64,000 bases of DNA from Beta vulgaris subsp. vulgaris (GCF_026745355.1 NC_079210.1:29487116-29551115), one strand, 5' to 3'. Counted from the first letter of the stretch, positions 1 through 10,640 are shown. Program-made: numbers and translations. The notes: generated by a model from the sequence alone, not told the origin.

Positions 1-291
1 ATCTGAACTTATTTTTTCTGAACTGATCTGATTACAAGATCTTATCTTTTAGATTTCTCTCAATATATACGAAAAAATATAGTCATGTGGGGTCTTGTTT
101 GATTCGTCTCAATGAATACTTTATTAATATTCAATTATTATAATTTTTACTATTATGTAATGAAAGATATTTAATAGTAAAAATGAGTTTAAAAACTGAC
201 AGATCTGATCTGATCTGATCTGAACTTATTTTTTCTGATCTGATCTGATTAGATCTGAAATAAGCAAAAATAAGGTGAACTGAACATAGCC
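1..291. repeat. AT-rich MITE-like repeat, right end
   Basis: This stretch holds runs of the hexamer-like unit GATCTGATCTGA and ends with an ATAAGGTGAACTGAACATAG-type terminus at about 291. A related terminus lies at 26095-26131, and its reverse complement (ACCTTATTTTTACTTA) at about 24575-24600. The pattern suggests one interspersed non-autonomous element family. The left end lies outside the window, so no TSD can be tested. The middle (about 61-190) resembles 24083-24200 (shared GATTCGTCTCAATG). Confidence 0.45.
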
Positions 292-1097
292 TAAGAGTGT
301 TTGAGTATTACTCGACCACCATGTAACAACCATGCAAGTACAACTCTTATTCTCGAATGATTTACCTTTCATGGCTCTTACACGGATTGACAGCAACTCA
401 TGATTCTTGCTAGCCCCATCATATCATTTGCCACTTAATCTCGGGTCGGCACGGTCAGTTCTTCAACTCATGCAAATGTCAGGCCTCGAGTTCAGTAAAG
501 AAGCTTACCATCACAGAAAGACACGACCGTGCACCATCCTCGAGGGACCGACCTGTAGCTCGAGCAACCTGAACATGGCTTGAATGATCCCTGTTGTGGC
601 ACCAATAGTTGATGTCGAACATGGGACCACCTCAAGCTTGTCTAGTAATGAATGATAAACCATTCTCTCTTGAATGGTCAGGCATTTGAAGGAACAGAAA
701 AAGTTATTCGAGTGCTCCAACTCAGTCTGCCTTCAATGAATCGGCACCGCTTCGGCTCATCTCCTCAAAGTGCATCTCTTGCTCCTTTTACCTTCCTAGA
801 CCTTTGTCGTGAATGCATGGGCAAACCTAAAAGCCTAATCATATTTCTCGAAGAAGGTATGTGTGTGCCTCGAAGTGTTAATAAGATTGAATGAGAAAAA
901 GCTTATCGAGTGGCCTGCTGTTTAAGGAGGTTATAACACAAGAGAAGATTTTTTAAAGGCTTCACATGTTTGGAAGTTGGCGCCTAAATAGGATTTAATT
1001 GACGAGTTGTAATGCTCGAGCAACATCCGTGCAAAGGCCTTCTTTACTGGGTTACAATAAATAAATGGGCTCTTACATAATTAGTTAGTGGAATACA
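292..1097. repeat. Fragment 1 of an older degenerate element (C), no gene
   Basis: There is no credible coding frame. The stretch is rich in CTCGAG/TCGAG motifs, as are 3550-4075 and 15053-15700. A shared phrase, GTTGGCGCCTAAATA, occurs here near 975 and again near 15178. I infer that the three pieces are parts of one old retroelement-like sequence, probably LTR-derived, later split by the solo LTR and by Tat element A. The identification is tentative. Confidence 0.35.
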
Positions 1098-2004
1098 TGT
1101 TGGAACACAAGGTGACACTCAAGAAAGGGGGGTTGAATTGAGTGACGCAATCTAATTGATTTTCGCAAAATCTCTGTAAAGGCACTGTGCCAAACACTCG
1201 TAAATCGCTGATTTGAGATTTTGCGAACAATAAACGAAAGGTATGGGAAATTTGATACGCAAACACAAGATATAACGTGGTTCAATCTCACCTTTGAGAT
1301 CTACGTCCACACGAAACAAAACTCTTTATTTCTTTCAATCCTAAATATCAACCTCTTAATACAATAAGATTCCCTCACTACTAACCCTAGTAGTGCCAAC
1401 CAACCTTTAACTCTAAGAGTTGTAACTCTCTATAATAGTGAAATTACAGAAAGAAAGAATCCTCAAACGTGTGCTTCTTATTCAAGCAATTAGAGGACAA
1501 TTACAATCGTATAATAGTTACTTGAAACTGACTCGAACAGTGCTACGCTTAGTGCCTTAGGAAATTGTTTTCAGGTCTTAATATTTTCGGTTTTTCTCTC
1601 TGAAAACGTGAGATATAAAAGTGAATTATAAACCCCTTTTATAGGACATGTCTTGGACAAAAATCCTCCAAAATATCTTTATCTTTTAATCCTTAATTTA
1701 AGGGATATAACTCTCCTTTTTAGAATAACAACTTTATCCTTTTTCATCTTTATCTTTAATTCTAAAAAGATAAGTTTTCCTTAAATCAATGTTTATCTTA
1801 TATTTTGAATAACCAATAGATTTTCTTTTTATCTCAAATTCTTTTATTATCTAAAAAGCATTTTCGAAAAATCTTATTTTAGAAAACTATTTTACACGTT
1901 TTAACAAAAAACACTTTTTTTCTCAAAACACGTTTTTCTTAAAAAATCTTTTATAAAAATGTTTTATCAAAACACGTTTTTAAAACTTTGTTTTATTTCA
2001 AAAA

Positions 2005-3107
2005 GGAAAAATTGATTTTATCAGTCCCAACTATGGGCGCCCTGATAAAAACAGTCCCAACTTTAATTTATTATTGTTCAGTCCCAACTTTTTGGGGTAT
2101 TTTACAATAACGCTCCAGGTTAACTAGTAACCGGATGAAGAGGTCAATTTTTTTTCAACAATTTTTACTTTTTTTTTTTTTACTATTTTAACTCATCTTT
2201 CTCTCTCCTTCCTCCCCTTCCCCCTCCCTTGCCACCTCCCCTCCCCTGCTCTAACCCCCTCTCTCTCTCCCCTAACCCACCACCCATAACAACCCCAGCC
2301 CCACCACCCAGCACCCCCTCCCCGCCAGTCGCGCCGCCCCCCTCCCCTTCCCCGCCAGACGCGCCGCCCCTCCCCGTCCCCACCGGTCGCATAACCCCCT
2401 CCCCGTCCCTTTGCGCACAGTTGTTTTTTTTGGCATTTCAGAGGGTGTTTGCGACGTTTGCGGGGGAATGGAAGGGGAGAGGGTTTAGCGGCGTTTGTGG
2501 GGGAAGGGGAGGGGAGGGGGTTTAGCGGTGTTTGCGGGGGAAGGGGAGGGGGTTAGCGGCATTTGCGGGGGAAGGGGAGGGGGTTAGCGGCATTTGCGGG
2601 GGAAGGGGAGAGGAGGAGAAGGGAAGGGGAGGGGGTTGTGCGGCGGTTGCAGAAGAAGGGGAGGGAGCTGCGGGGGGGGGGAGAGGGGGTGGGAGTGCTG
2701 CGGTAGTTGTAGGGGAAGGGGAGGGGCTGCGGGGTGCGACAGTTGCAGGGGAGGGGACTGCGGGGTGGGGGGGGTGGTGGCTGCAGAGGAGGGAGCTGGT
2801 GGACTGGTGTTGGTGGTTTCGAGGGAGGGGGCTGGGGGGTCGGGTTGGTGGTGGGGTGGTGGCTGGGGCTGGGGTTGTTAGGGGTGGGGGGAGCAGTGAA
2901 GAGAGGAGAGAGGAAAGAGGAAGAAGAAGATAGAAAAAAAAAGGGAATTGTTTTTTTGGCAAGTTTACCTGCTACAGCAGGTTAGAAACCTGTTGGGACT
3001 GGTATTGTAAAATACCCTCTAAAGTTGGGACTGAACAATAAAAAACAATAGTTGGGACTGTTTTTGTCAGGGCGCTCATAGTTGGGACTGATAAAATCAA
3101 TTTTTCC
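2005..3107. mobile_element. Non-autonomous Mutator-like element (MULE), 1.1 kb
   Basis: The terminal inverted repeats are about 105 bp long, beginning GGAAAAATTGATTTTATCAG at 2005 with its inverse ending at 3107. They are flanked by a perfect 9-bp TSD, TTTCAAAAA (1996-2004 and 3108-3116). Long TIRs with a 9-bp TSD are diagnostic of MULEs. Each TIR carries three copies of the phrase CAGTCCCAACT. There is no transposase. The interior is extremely strand-biased: C-rich pyrimidine tracts at 2180-2410 and G-rich purine tracts at 2430-2930. Long open frames there encode only Pro/Ser or Gly-rich low-complexity peptides, so I do not call a gene. The element is nested in the solo LTR. Confidence 0.9.
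2486..2614 (+). repeat. G-rich 31-bp tandem repeat inside the MULE
   Basis: Copies of a unit containing TTAGCGG, TTTGCGGGGG and AAGGGGAGGGGG start at about 2486, 2522, 2553 and 2584, the last three at an exact 31-bp spacing. The many G-runs on the + strand give strong G-quadruplex potential. Confidence 0.75.
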
Positions 3108-3432
3108 TTTCAAAAAACTAATTTCCTTTTATATAGTTATATAAAATTAACATAATTATATATTTTCTTAACTCTAAGAAAATAATAATTATCTTAACTT
3201 TATATTACTATTTTTTGGACACATAACATATCACTTAGTTCAAGTATATTACATTTTTACACAAATTAACTATACTTAGGAATTTAATATAAACTTGGAC
3301 TTCAATCTTGATTCTTCATTTCTTCAAAGTCTTGATTTATTTATTCATTTCTCAACCATCTGTGATACACACTCATATTATAGAACATATTGTTTATCAT
3401 CATCAAAATAACATTGACTTAGAGTCACAACA

Positions 3433-4075
3433 ATACACAATTAATTAATTAATATATATGAGGATGAAAAAGTCAACCCCCATTTAGTATCTTACAATGT
3501 GAGGTTTATTATTCTCCTACTACAAAAGGCAGTAAATTTCGAATGCATCTCTAATCAACCACAAATGCAATTTCTTAGTCGAATATTATGGGCCGTTTGC
3601 ATAAATTCGAGTTATTAACACTCCTCGAGCAATGTAGGTAATGATAAAATCCTCAACAAGGAATGAGATCATTGAATAAAGAAAAGTTGTTGTCCCTCAA
3701 GCTATTTAGCCTTTACAAATGACATGCGCCGACGTGATATTATTAAAATGAAGGTGCTCGAATTAAACGTCACTACTGCAGCTACTGAGCTTAGCCTCAC
3801 ATGGAGTATATTATAGAAGCCATGAACACTACTCTCCTTTGAAGAACAGTCGTCGAGCTCGTTAGAGAGTTATTGCATGGCCATGTTTCTTCCTTGTATA
3901 CTAAGTTTATCTAAGTCCTTCAAACTGCTGAAGTTTGGCATTGATCCTCCTCGAATTTATGATTTCGGCACGGCAACGTCACATGAACACCGACTCTATT
4001 ACAGCTCTTCGAGTACACAGGTTGTGTCTTAGAGTCTTCTCTCTCTCTCTCTCTCGAATACTTGGAAAAGGAGGT
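3433..4075. repeat. Fragment 2 of older element C, no gene
   Basis: This follows the solo LTR TSD directly and ends at the 5' LTR of Tat element A. No credible ORF is present. It contains several CTCGAG-type motifs like fragment 1 and a short CT microsatellite near 4039-4055. Confidence 0.35.
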
Positions 4076-4553
4076 TGTATGGGTGTTACCCAAGTTTGCT
4101 AACGGTCATTACATGAGGGCCGGGAGCAAACTAAGATGACGTGGACTCACAAAAGAGGAGACCTCTTATTTTCTACCTACGGGCCGAGACTGCCGTCGCG
4201 ACCACAGAAATCGACAAAGCAACGGGAATCTTCCCTCTGACAGGTTAATCACAGCAGTACAAGTGTCACAAGATTACACGCCCTGTCAGGTGAATAGTAC
4301 GCCTATAAATAGCCATTCAGTACTATTCCTGCAGGTACATTCTCTCATACTAAAAATAGTCTATCTCTCTCTCTAAGCTCTCTCTCTCTCTAGAATTCTC
4401 TTAAGCATTTAGCTGACTTGAGCGTCGGAGGGGGTTTCCTCGAAACACCCTCGAGGGTAGCTCACGTTTGTCATTGTTGCAGATCCCTCAAGGACATTCA
4501 TTTCTTGTCGGACAACTCTCAAAGCGTCCGACACCGTTTTCGATACCGAAACA
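4076..4553 (+). repeat. 5' LTR of Tat element A
   Basis: This LTR is 478 bp, TGTATGGG...CGAAACA. It has a TATA box (CCTATAAATAG, about 4312) and CT microsatellites downstream of it in the likely leader. It matches 14590-15052 over its whole length. Confidence 0.92.
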
Positions 4554-4555
4554 AC

Positions 4556-4573
4556 TGGCGCTAGAAGGAGGGG
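4556..4573 (+). promoter_or_regulatory. tRNA primer binding site of Tat element A
   Basis: TGGCGCTAGAAGGAGGGG lies two bases after the 5' LTR. A TGGCGC-starting PBS at this spot is usual for plant Tat/Athila elements. I cannot name the tRNA with certainty. Confidence 0.75.
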
Positions 4574-4598
4574 CCTCACCCTTTTTAAGGTATCAGTC

Positions 4599-6002
4599 AT
4601 GGAAGATGCAAACAACGCTACCCATGGTCAGCCCGAGTTTGAGCAAGGTCAGAATTCCTCGCAGCCAGTCATCACTGGGGCGTTGGGAAACCCACAGTTC
4701 CACAACCGGACACCGGGAAACGAAGAACAAACCCCAAACACTAACGTACCATTCAACCTGGCACAACTAAGTCAATTCTCTCCCGAGCAATTGCAAACTG
4801 TAGCATCATTTATCCAGATGCTGACAGGTAATCCTCAACAAAATGCTCCTCCCCAACCCTCTGGCGGTACCCGTAAGCGACCACCGGCTATGGCTAGTAG
4901 GAATGCGGACGGAACCCCGCTTCGAAAAATGCAGTCCTTGGGAAAAGAGGGACGGGAGATGGAGAAGAAAATAGACCGATCTGACTATGAGGAGGAAGTT
5001 CTAGAAACAGAAGAGATATACCATTCTGAAGAAGAAACGCAGGGTTACTCCCGCCGTGAGTACAGTACCGTCGGTGCTAGTAACTATTCGGCCGGGGGTC
5101 ACCTCTTGATCAAGCCTAAGCTTTCCCCCTTTGCTCTGGAGATATTAAATCATCCTATGACATGGATCAAGATGCCGTCCTCCAAGTATGATGGCACATC
5201 AGATCCTGATGACCACATCGCGGCCTACGAGGGACACATGTTCCTTTACACTCAAGTTGACGCTATATGGTGCAAAGTCTTTCCCTCAACTTTGACGGGA
5301 ATAGCTCAGACATGGTTCAAAAGCCTCAAGCCAGGTAGCGTCTCTAGTTTTTCTCAGTTGTCATCTATGTTCAGTATGCACTTTGTAAGCAATAGGCGCC
5401 GTGAGCGCACTACTGGGGAATTGCTGTCGGTCAAGCAAGGCGAAAATGAGAGCCTGAGGGACTATATTGGCCGCTTCAATGTCGAGGCAGTTTCAATACC
5501 TCGACTACAGCAGGACGTGGCCGTCTTGGCTTTAATGACAGGGCTCAAGGAGGGATCACCTTTCCGTAATTACTTGGGTCGAAAATCATATACATCTCTG
5601 GGTCCCGTCCTTGGCAAGGCCAATGACTATATAAGAGGGGAAGAGTTTGACAAGGCGGTAGGCAACCGGGAGTCAGGAAGGAAGGATGATAAGCAGAAGA
5701 AGGAGAAAGCCCGTGAGGCAGATCGAGGCCGAGAGGAAAGAAAGCAGGAGTCAAATATGGTCAAAAGAGGAAATGACCGAGACAGGGAGAATGAAAGGTA
5801 CGATCGCGATCGCAGAGATCGTGAAAAAAGTGGCCGGGAGGGAGGTGAACGCAAGGATAGATTCGATGCATGCACCCAACTCACCACTTCAAGAAGTCAA
5901 ATTTTTCCGATGAACAAGGACAGTGATAAGTGGCAGCGTCCGAGACATATGTTTCATAAAAATCGTGACAAAAGTAAGTGGTGTGATTTCCATGGAGATT
6001 AG
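4599..6002 (+). CDS. Gag of Tat element A, ending at a premature TAG
   Basis: Gag is the structural protein that packages the element RNA. The 467-codon frame starts with an ATG 43 bp after the PBS. Residues about 185-290 form the retrotransposon gag domain (motif WCKVFPSTLTGIAQTWF and YIGRFNVEAV). A basic Arg/Lys/Glu/Asp-rich region follows. The end is the first half of a zinc knuckle, WCDFHGD, then TAG at 6000-6002. The rest of the knuckle (GHLTEDC) continues in the same frame after the stop. Plant Tat elements usually have one gag-pol frame, so the TAG is probably a mutation. Programmed readthrough is possible but unsupported. Confidence 0.85.
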   Translation: MEDANNATHGQPEFEQGQNSSQPVITGALGNPQFHNRTPGNEEQTPNTNVPFNLAQLSQFSPEQLQTVASFIQMLTGNPQQNAPPQPSGGTRKRPPAMASRNADGTPLRKMQSLGKEGREMEKKIDRSDYEEEVLETEEIYHSEEETQGYSRREYSTVGASNYSAGGHLLIKPKLSPFALEILNHPMTWIKMPSSKYDGTSDPDDHIAAYEGHMFLYTQVDAIWCKVFPSTLTGIAQTWFKSLKPGSVSSFSQLSSMFSMHFVSNRRRERTTGELLSVKQGENESLRDYIGRFNVEAVSIPRLQQDVAVLALMTGLKEGSPFRNYLGRKSYTSLGPVLGKANDYIRGEEFDKAVGNRESGRKDDKQKKEKAREADRGREERKQESNMVKRGNDRDRENERYDRDRRDREKSGREGGERKDRFDACTQLTTSRSQIFPMNKDSDKWQRPRHMFHKNRDKSKWCDFHGD

Positions 6003-7268
6003 GGCCACCTAACTGAAGATTGCCGGCACTTAAAGGACAACCTAGAGGATTTGATAAGAAGGGGTTACTTCAGCCAGTATAAGGCCCAAACAAAAGAGGG
6101 TGATCTTGTAAAGCCAGTGAATCGGAATGTTCAATCTCGGATTAGCGAGATTCACGTTATTAGTGGAGGTCCCAGCCATGGAGGAAGTGTTAACGGTGCG
6201 AAAGCAAGCCTGAAGGAATTCAGGCATCATGTTAATTTCAATGCAAGTCTGTCATGGAAGAATCCGCCAGCAATGCCGTCGATGTCATTTACATTGGAGG
6301 ATGCAAAGCATGTAGTGTACCCTCATGATGATCCGCTAGTAGTAACACTGAAAATCTCAAACTGCCTGGTGCATAGAATTTTGGTGGATGGGGGAAGCTC
6401 TGCGAATATTCTGTACTTGTCAACATTTGAAAAGCTCATGCTGGGCCGCGAATATCTGAAGCCGGTCAGGTATCCCGTCATCGGATTCACGGCGGCATCA
6501 GTGGTGCCAGAAGGGTTGATTTCACTTCCAATACGTATTGGGGAGGATGATACAGCTAGAGATGTCATGACCGAGTTCCTAGTGGTGGATGTTCTGGGAG
6601 CATACAATGCAATCATTGGACGCCCATTCATTCATGACGTCCAAGGTGTCGTCTCAACTTCCCACTTGACAATGTTGTATGTTTCTAATGACGGATCAAC
6701 ATCAAGATTGAAGGGCAATCAGGATATGGCAAGATCATGCTACTTAACAACACTAAAGCAACCAGCCAGAAGATTCCCAATAGAAAATCAGGACCCACCC
6801 TCAAGAAAGCAGAGGAGGGCCCAGAGAAGAGCTCAAGTTGAAGGAGGTGAAGGTAATGAAGCAGAGGAAGTAGTTACTGTCCGGAAGAGTAAGGAAGTGC
6901 CGCTGGAGGAGCTGGAGTCCCGGCTAGAGGATGAGCCAAGGTCACAGCCTGGTGGAGAGACAAAACAAGAAACATTGGCAGATGATCCTGCTCGGTTGGT
7001 CGCTGTCGGGATGGACATGGACCCAGAGGTCCGGGTGAACCTGGTAACTCTCCTAAGAGAAAATGCTGACATATTTGCATTCTCGGCGGACGAGATGCCG
7101 GGAATAGATTCGGCCGTAATGGTCCATCGTTTAAACGTCGACAGTGCAATCCGACCGGTAAAGCAGAAGAAGAGAGCCTTTTCGGCTGAAAAGAATAAGG
7201 CCATCAAAGAAGAAGTAGAGAAGCTGATAGCGGCCGATTTTATCGAGCCTTGTGATTACCCTGAATAG
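6003..7268 (+). pseudogene. Zinc knuckle end, protease and start of reverse transcriptase, Tat element A
   Basis: The frame is the same as gag and stays open to a TAG at 7266-7268. It begins with GHLTEDCRHL, completing the gag zinc knuckle. The aspartic protease lies near 6380-6640 with the active-site motif LVDGGSSANILY. The RT N-terminus follows (VMVHRLNVD, then EEVEKLIAADFIEPCDYPE). The stop falls where related elements have Trp in PEWLANVV, so it is a TGG-to-TAG change. The protease motif itself is intact. Confidence 0.85.
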
Positions 7269-8405
7269 CTGGCAAACGTAGTCATGGTGAATAAGGCTAA
7301 CGGCCAATGGCGTATGTGCGTGACTTTACAAACCTGAATAGGGCATGCCCTAAGGACTGTTATCCTCTGCCAAGGATAGACCAGCTAGTGGATTCCACTA
7401 GCGGACATGCACTGCTGAGTTTCATGGATGCCTTCTCAGGGTATCATCAAATCAGTTTACTAAAAGAGGACCGTAAGAAAACGGCATTCATCACAGACGG
7501 AGGTGTTTAAATTACAAGGCAATGCCTTTGGCCTAGAAAGCTGGCGCAACCTACAGAAGTTGGTGACAAGGAGCGGAGAAAGGGCGAATATAGAAGTGTA
7601 TGTGGACGATTCTATTTAAAGAAAACAGACCGAGAGCATTGGCGGATCTGGAGGAAACATTCAAACATTGAGAAAATACAGCATGAAGTTGAACCCAAAG
7701 AAATGTGTCTTTGGCGTAAGAGCAGGCAAATTCTTGGGGTTTATGGTGAGCAAAAGAGGTATTGATGCGAACCCGGACAAGGTTCAAGCAATTTTAAGCC
7801 TTCCAGAGCCCAAGGGTCAAAGACATCCAAAGATTAACAGGAAGGATGGCCGCTTTGACAAGATTCATATCAAATCAGCTGATAAGGCCCTCCCGTTTTT
7901 CGCATTGCTAAGGGGAATAAGAAGTTTGAATGGGGAGAAGAGCAGAGTAAAGCTTTCTCGGCCGTCAAAGAACACCTCGCAAGGCTGCCAACGATATCAA
8001 GGCCAGAGGCTGGAGACACACTGCAATTATACATCTCGGCTTATCCTAAAACGGTGGCGGCAGTGCTGATAACAGAGAAGGAAAAGCAGCAACACCCAAT
8101 ATATTTGGTCAGCCACATCCTTAACGGCCCTGAAAGCCGTATCAGCAGATAGAGAAAATGGCATTGGCAGTTATTATAGCAGCTCGAAAGCTAAGGCCTT
8201 ATTTTGACTGTCATCCAATACAAGTGTTAACAAATCAGCCATTTGAGAAAGCACTGCAAAAGATGGACACCTCTGGGCGCTTATTGAAATGGGTGTTGAT
8301 GTCGGAATATGATATTCAGTACAAGCGCGAACAGCCATAAAAGCTCAAGCACTTGGCGGATTTCATAACTGAGCATATGAGAGGTGAGAAAAAGAAAAAG
8401 AATCA
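7269..8405 (+). pseudogene. Reverse transcriptase and RNase H core, broken, Tat element A
   Basis: RT and RNase H segments can be read but lie in different frames. The RT motifs include FTNLNRACPKDCYPLPRID and SFMDAFSGYHQI (7307-7510), then the catalytic VYVDDS (about 7597-7614) followed at once by a stop, and MKLNPKKCVFGV (about 7683). RNase H follows with RKLRPYFDCHPIQVLTNQP (8158-8340). At least three frame changes are needed. One is a lost base near 8338, just after QP. It cannot make active enzyme. Confidence 0.85.
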
Positions 8406-8454
8406 TGGCTGTTAGAGGTGATGGTCTTCGGCCGCAAGCGGAGCGGGGCCGGTA

Positions 8455-8709
8455 TTGGATAACAAGTCCGGAGGAAATACCTTCGAATACGCCATTAAGT
8501 TTGCTTTCCCAGCCTCGGACAACGAATCAGAATATGAAGCGGCCATTGCTGGATTAAGAATGTGCATCGCAGCGGGAGCTAAAAGCGTCCTCTTGAAAAC
8601 AGATTCACAGCTAGTTAGCAGTCAACTTAAGGGAGAATTTGAAGTCCGAGAGCCCAACATGGTCAAGTACGTGGAGAAGGCCAAGGAGATGATAGCCCAG
8701 TTGGAGTAG
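8455..8709 (+). CDS. Archaeal-type second RNase H domain, Tat element A
   Basis: The stretch contains ASDNESEYEAAIAGLRMCI, then LLKTDSQLVSSQLKGEFE and NMVKYVEKAK, the conserved pattern of the extra archaeal-like RNase H (aRNH) in Tat-lineage gypsy elements. It acts in degrading RNA during reverse transcription. The frame ends at TAG 8707-8709, then continues in the same frame into the integrase, so in the intact element the two were one polyprotein. The first encoded residue of this stretch is not a true start. Confidence 0.75.
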   Translation: MDNKSGGNTFEYAIKFAFPASDNESEYEAAIAGLRMCIAAGAKSVLLKTDSQLVSSQLKGEFEVREPNMVKYVEKAKEMIAQLE

Positions 8710-8844
8710 TTTGAGGTAGAAGCTATCCCCAGGGCTGAGAATACGAAAGCGGACTCCCTATCTAAGCTCGCTAGCTCAGACTCATTTCATATTGAGGGGA
8801 CGGTAGTAGTTGACATCCTCAAAGAAAAAAGCATCGCCCAGAAA

Positions 8845-10116
8845 GTGGCCGTGGTAAACAACATTGACCAGCAAGGGGAATGGTTTACAGAGCTAGTGAA
8901 GTACAAGCAGACAGAAATACTCCCAACGGATCTCATGGCCGCCAAGAAGCTGCAGAAACAGGCAAACTGGTACGTGATATACCAGAATGAGTTATACAAA
9001 AAATCGTTTAGCCTGCCGCTATTGAAGTGCGCAACATCTGCTGAGGCCGTGAAAATAATGGAAGAAATTCATGAAGGCATTTGTGGGAATCACATTGGAG
9101 GAAAAGCATTGGCTTTAAAGGCACTTAGAACTGGATTTTATTGGCCTAGTATGTTGGTCGACGCGCAAAGTTATGTGAAAAAATGTGATAAGTGCCAGAG
9201 ATTCGCACCAGTGATAAACAGGCCCGCCAACGACTTGCAGCCCATCCTTTGTCCGATACCATTTGCACAGTGGGGAATGGACATCTTGGGACCATTCACT
9301 ACCGCAACGAGAGGTAGGCACTTCTTGATTATGGGTATTGATTACTTTACAAAGCGTATCGAAGCGGAGCCGACAACAAAGATAAAGGCCAACCAAGTAA
9401 AAAAGTTTATCTGGCAGAATATCATGACTAGGTTCGGCATCCCGGCTGCGATCGTGTTTGACCATGGAGTTCAGTATGATTGCAGACCCATCCAGGCTTT
9501 CCTCTCGGATTTTCGCGTGAAATTTGCATATTCAGTAGTGTGTCATCCCCAAAGTAATGGTCAAGCAGAGCCCGCTAACAAGCAAATCTTGAATGCCTTG
9601 AAAAAGAAGCTAGATGAGTTTAAGGGAAAGTGGGCTGAGATGGTACCGGCTATTCTATGGGCAAATAGGACAACTGAAAAAGAAGCGACGGGAGAAAGTC
9701 CTTTCAAGTTGGCCTTTGGGGCAGAGGCAGTGCTGCCAGTAGAAGTAGGCCGGCCCACCTACCGGATAAAACATCAAGCCTTGGAAAGAAACGATCAAGC
9801 ATTAAGGGAAGATCTAGATTTCTTGCCCGAGATAAGGTTGAAGGCGGAGCTGAGAGCAGCTGTGTACAAAGACCGGATCCGCAAGGCTTACAACAAGAGG
9901 GTCATGGAAAGGCCGCTGTCTGAAGGTGAGTTAGTTCTGCAAAGGACGGCCGCCACCGGAAAAGCTCATGATGATGGTAAATTAACTGCCAACTGGGAAG
10001 ACCCATATATCCTAGCTCGAAAGATAGGTCTGGGATCCTTCATTCTCAAGGGAATGGATGGGAAGGAACTCAAGAACTGCTGGAATGCTGACGTCCTTAA
10101 AAAGTACTATGTGTAG
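8845..10116 (+). CDS. Integrase of Tat element A
   Basis: The 423-codon open frame is the longest intact enzyme piece in element A. The N-terminal zinc-binding region shows H residues in HEGICGNHIGG and the pair KKCDKCQ (near residue 112). The catalytic core has D in WGMDILGPF, D in VFDHGVQYD and E in NGQAEPANK, so the D,D,E triad is present. The C-terminal part (about 290-423) matches the usual region after the core (GESPFKLAFGAEAVLPVE). Same-frame sequence continues upstream to the TAG at 8707, so 8845 is not the true start of the domain. Element B holds a homologous fragment at 46908-47465. Confidence 0.85.
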   Translation: MAVVNNIDQQGEWFTELVKYKQTEILPTDLMAAKKLQKQANWYVIYQNELYKKSFSLPLLKCATSAEAVKIMEEIHEGICGNHIGGKALALKALRTGFYWPSMLVDAQSYVKKCDKCQRFAPVINRPANDLQPILCPIPFAQWGMDILGPFTTATRGRHFLIMGIDYFTKRIEAEPTTKIKANQVKKFIWQNIMTRFGIPAAIVFDHGVQYDCRPIQAFLSDFRVKFAYSVVCHPQSNGQAEPANKQILNALKKKLDEFKGKWAEMVPAILWANRTTEKEATGESPFKLAFGAEAVLPVEVGRPTYRIKHQALERNDQALREDLDFLPEIRLKAELRAAVYKDRIRKAYNKRVMERPLSEGELVLQRTAATGKAHDDGKLTANWEDPYILARKIGLGSFILKGMDGKELKNCWNADVLKKYYV

Positions 10117-10261
10117 CCAAGAAAAGATGTAATGGGCCGAGAGCCTCTGATTGCATTATATATAAATAAAACTCTGTCAGCATTCCGATATATTTTGTTT
10201 CTATTTGTCTATTACCCTCCATGTTTTACTGAGAAAAGTAATAACCAGTTGCTACGAGTAT

Positions 10262-10640
10262 TAACAACCATATAACAGGCTAAGTAATCATACCAGCCAT
10301 ATAACAAGCTAAGTAAGTGTTACCAGCCATATGACAGGCTAAGTAATTGTAATCAGCCATATAACAGGCTAAGTAATTACTCCAACCATATGACAGGCAA
10401 AACAAATGTTAACGACCATATAACAGGCGAAATAAATGTTAACAGCCATATGACAGGCTAAACAATTGTTAACGGCCATATAACAGGCGAGATAAATGTT
10501 AACAGCCATATGATAGGCTAAACAATTGTTAACGACCACATAACAGACAAAGCAAACGTTAACAACCATATGACAGGTTAAACAAACGTTAACGGCCACA
10601 CAGCAGGCAAAACAAATGTTAACGGCCATATAACATATGA
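10262..10640 (+). repeat. 30-bp tandem array in Tat element A
   Basis: About 12 copies of a 30-bp unit, close to AACAGCCATATGACAGGCTA plus AACAATTGTT, run without gaps between pol and the antisense ORF. From 10381 the period is exactly 30. Adjacent units alternate between CATATAACAGGC and CATATGACAGGC, hinting at a 60-bp higher-order unit. A homologous array occupies the same place in element B (46255-46735). Confidence 0.9.

Larger units (their letters stand above)
1098..3432 (+). mobile_element. Solo LTR (family S), copy 1, carrying a nested MULE
   Basis: The element starts TGTTGGAACACAAGGTGACA and ends AGAGTCACAACA, the TG...CA form of an LTR. It is flanked by the perfect 5-bp TSD ATACA (1093-1097 and 3433-3437). 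No coding region, primer binding site (PBS) or second LTR is present, so it is a solo LTR left by LTR-LTR recombination. The same family occurs at 34562-36030, sharing both ends and an internal AACGTGGTTCAATYTCACC segment. Without the nested MULE at 2005-3107 and its duplicated 9-bp target it is about 1.22 kb. The parent retrotransposon class is not visible. Confidence 0.88.

Noticed and set aside
2229..2962. Long Pro/Ser-rich and Gly-rich open frames on both strands
   Set aside because: They are low-complexity translations of the MULE's GC-rich pyrimidine/purine tracts. They overlap on both strands and have no domain.
5545..5887. Minus-strand frames opposite gag
   Set aside because: These are shadows of the gag frame, whose domain is clear.
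10262..10640. CRISPR array
   Set aside because: Units are contiguous with no unique spacers, and the DNA is a plant retroelement.
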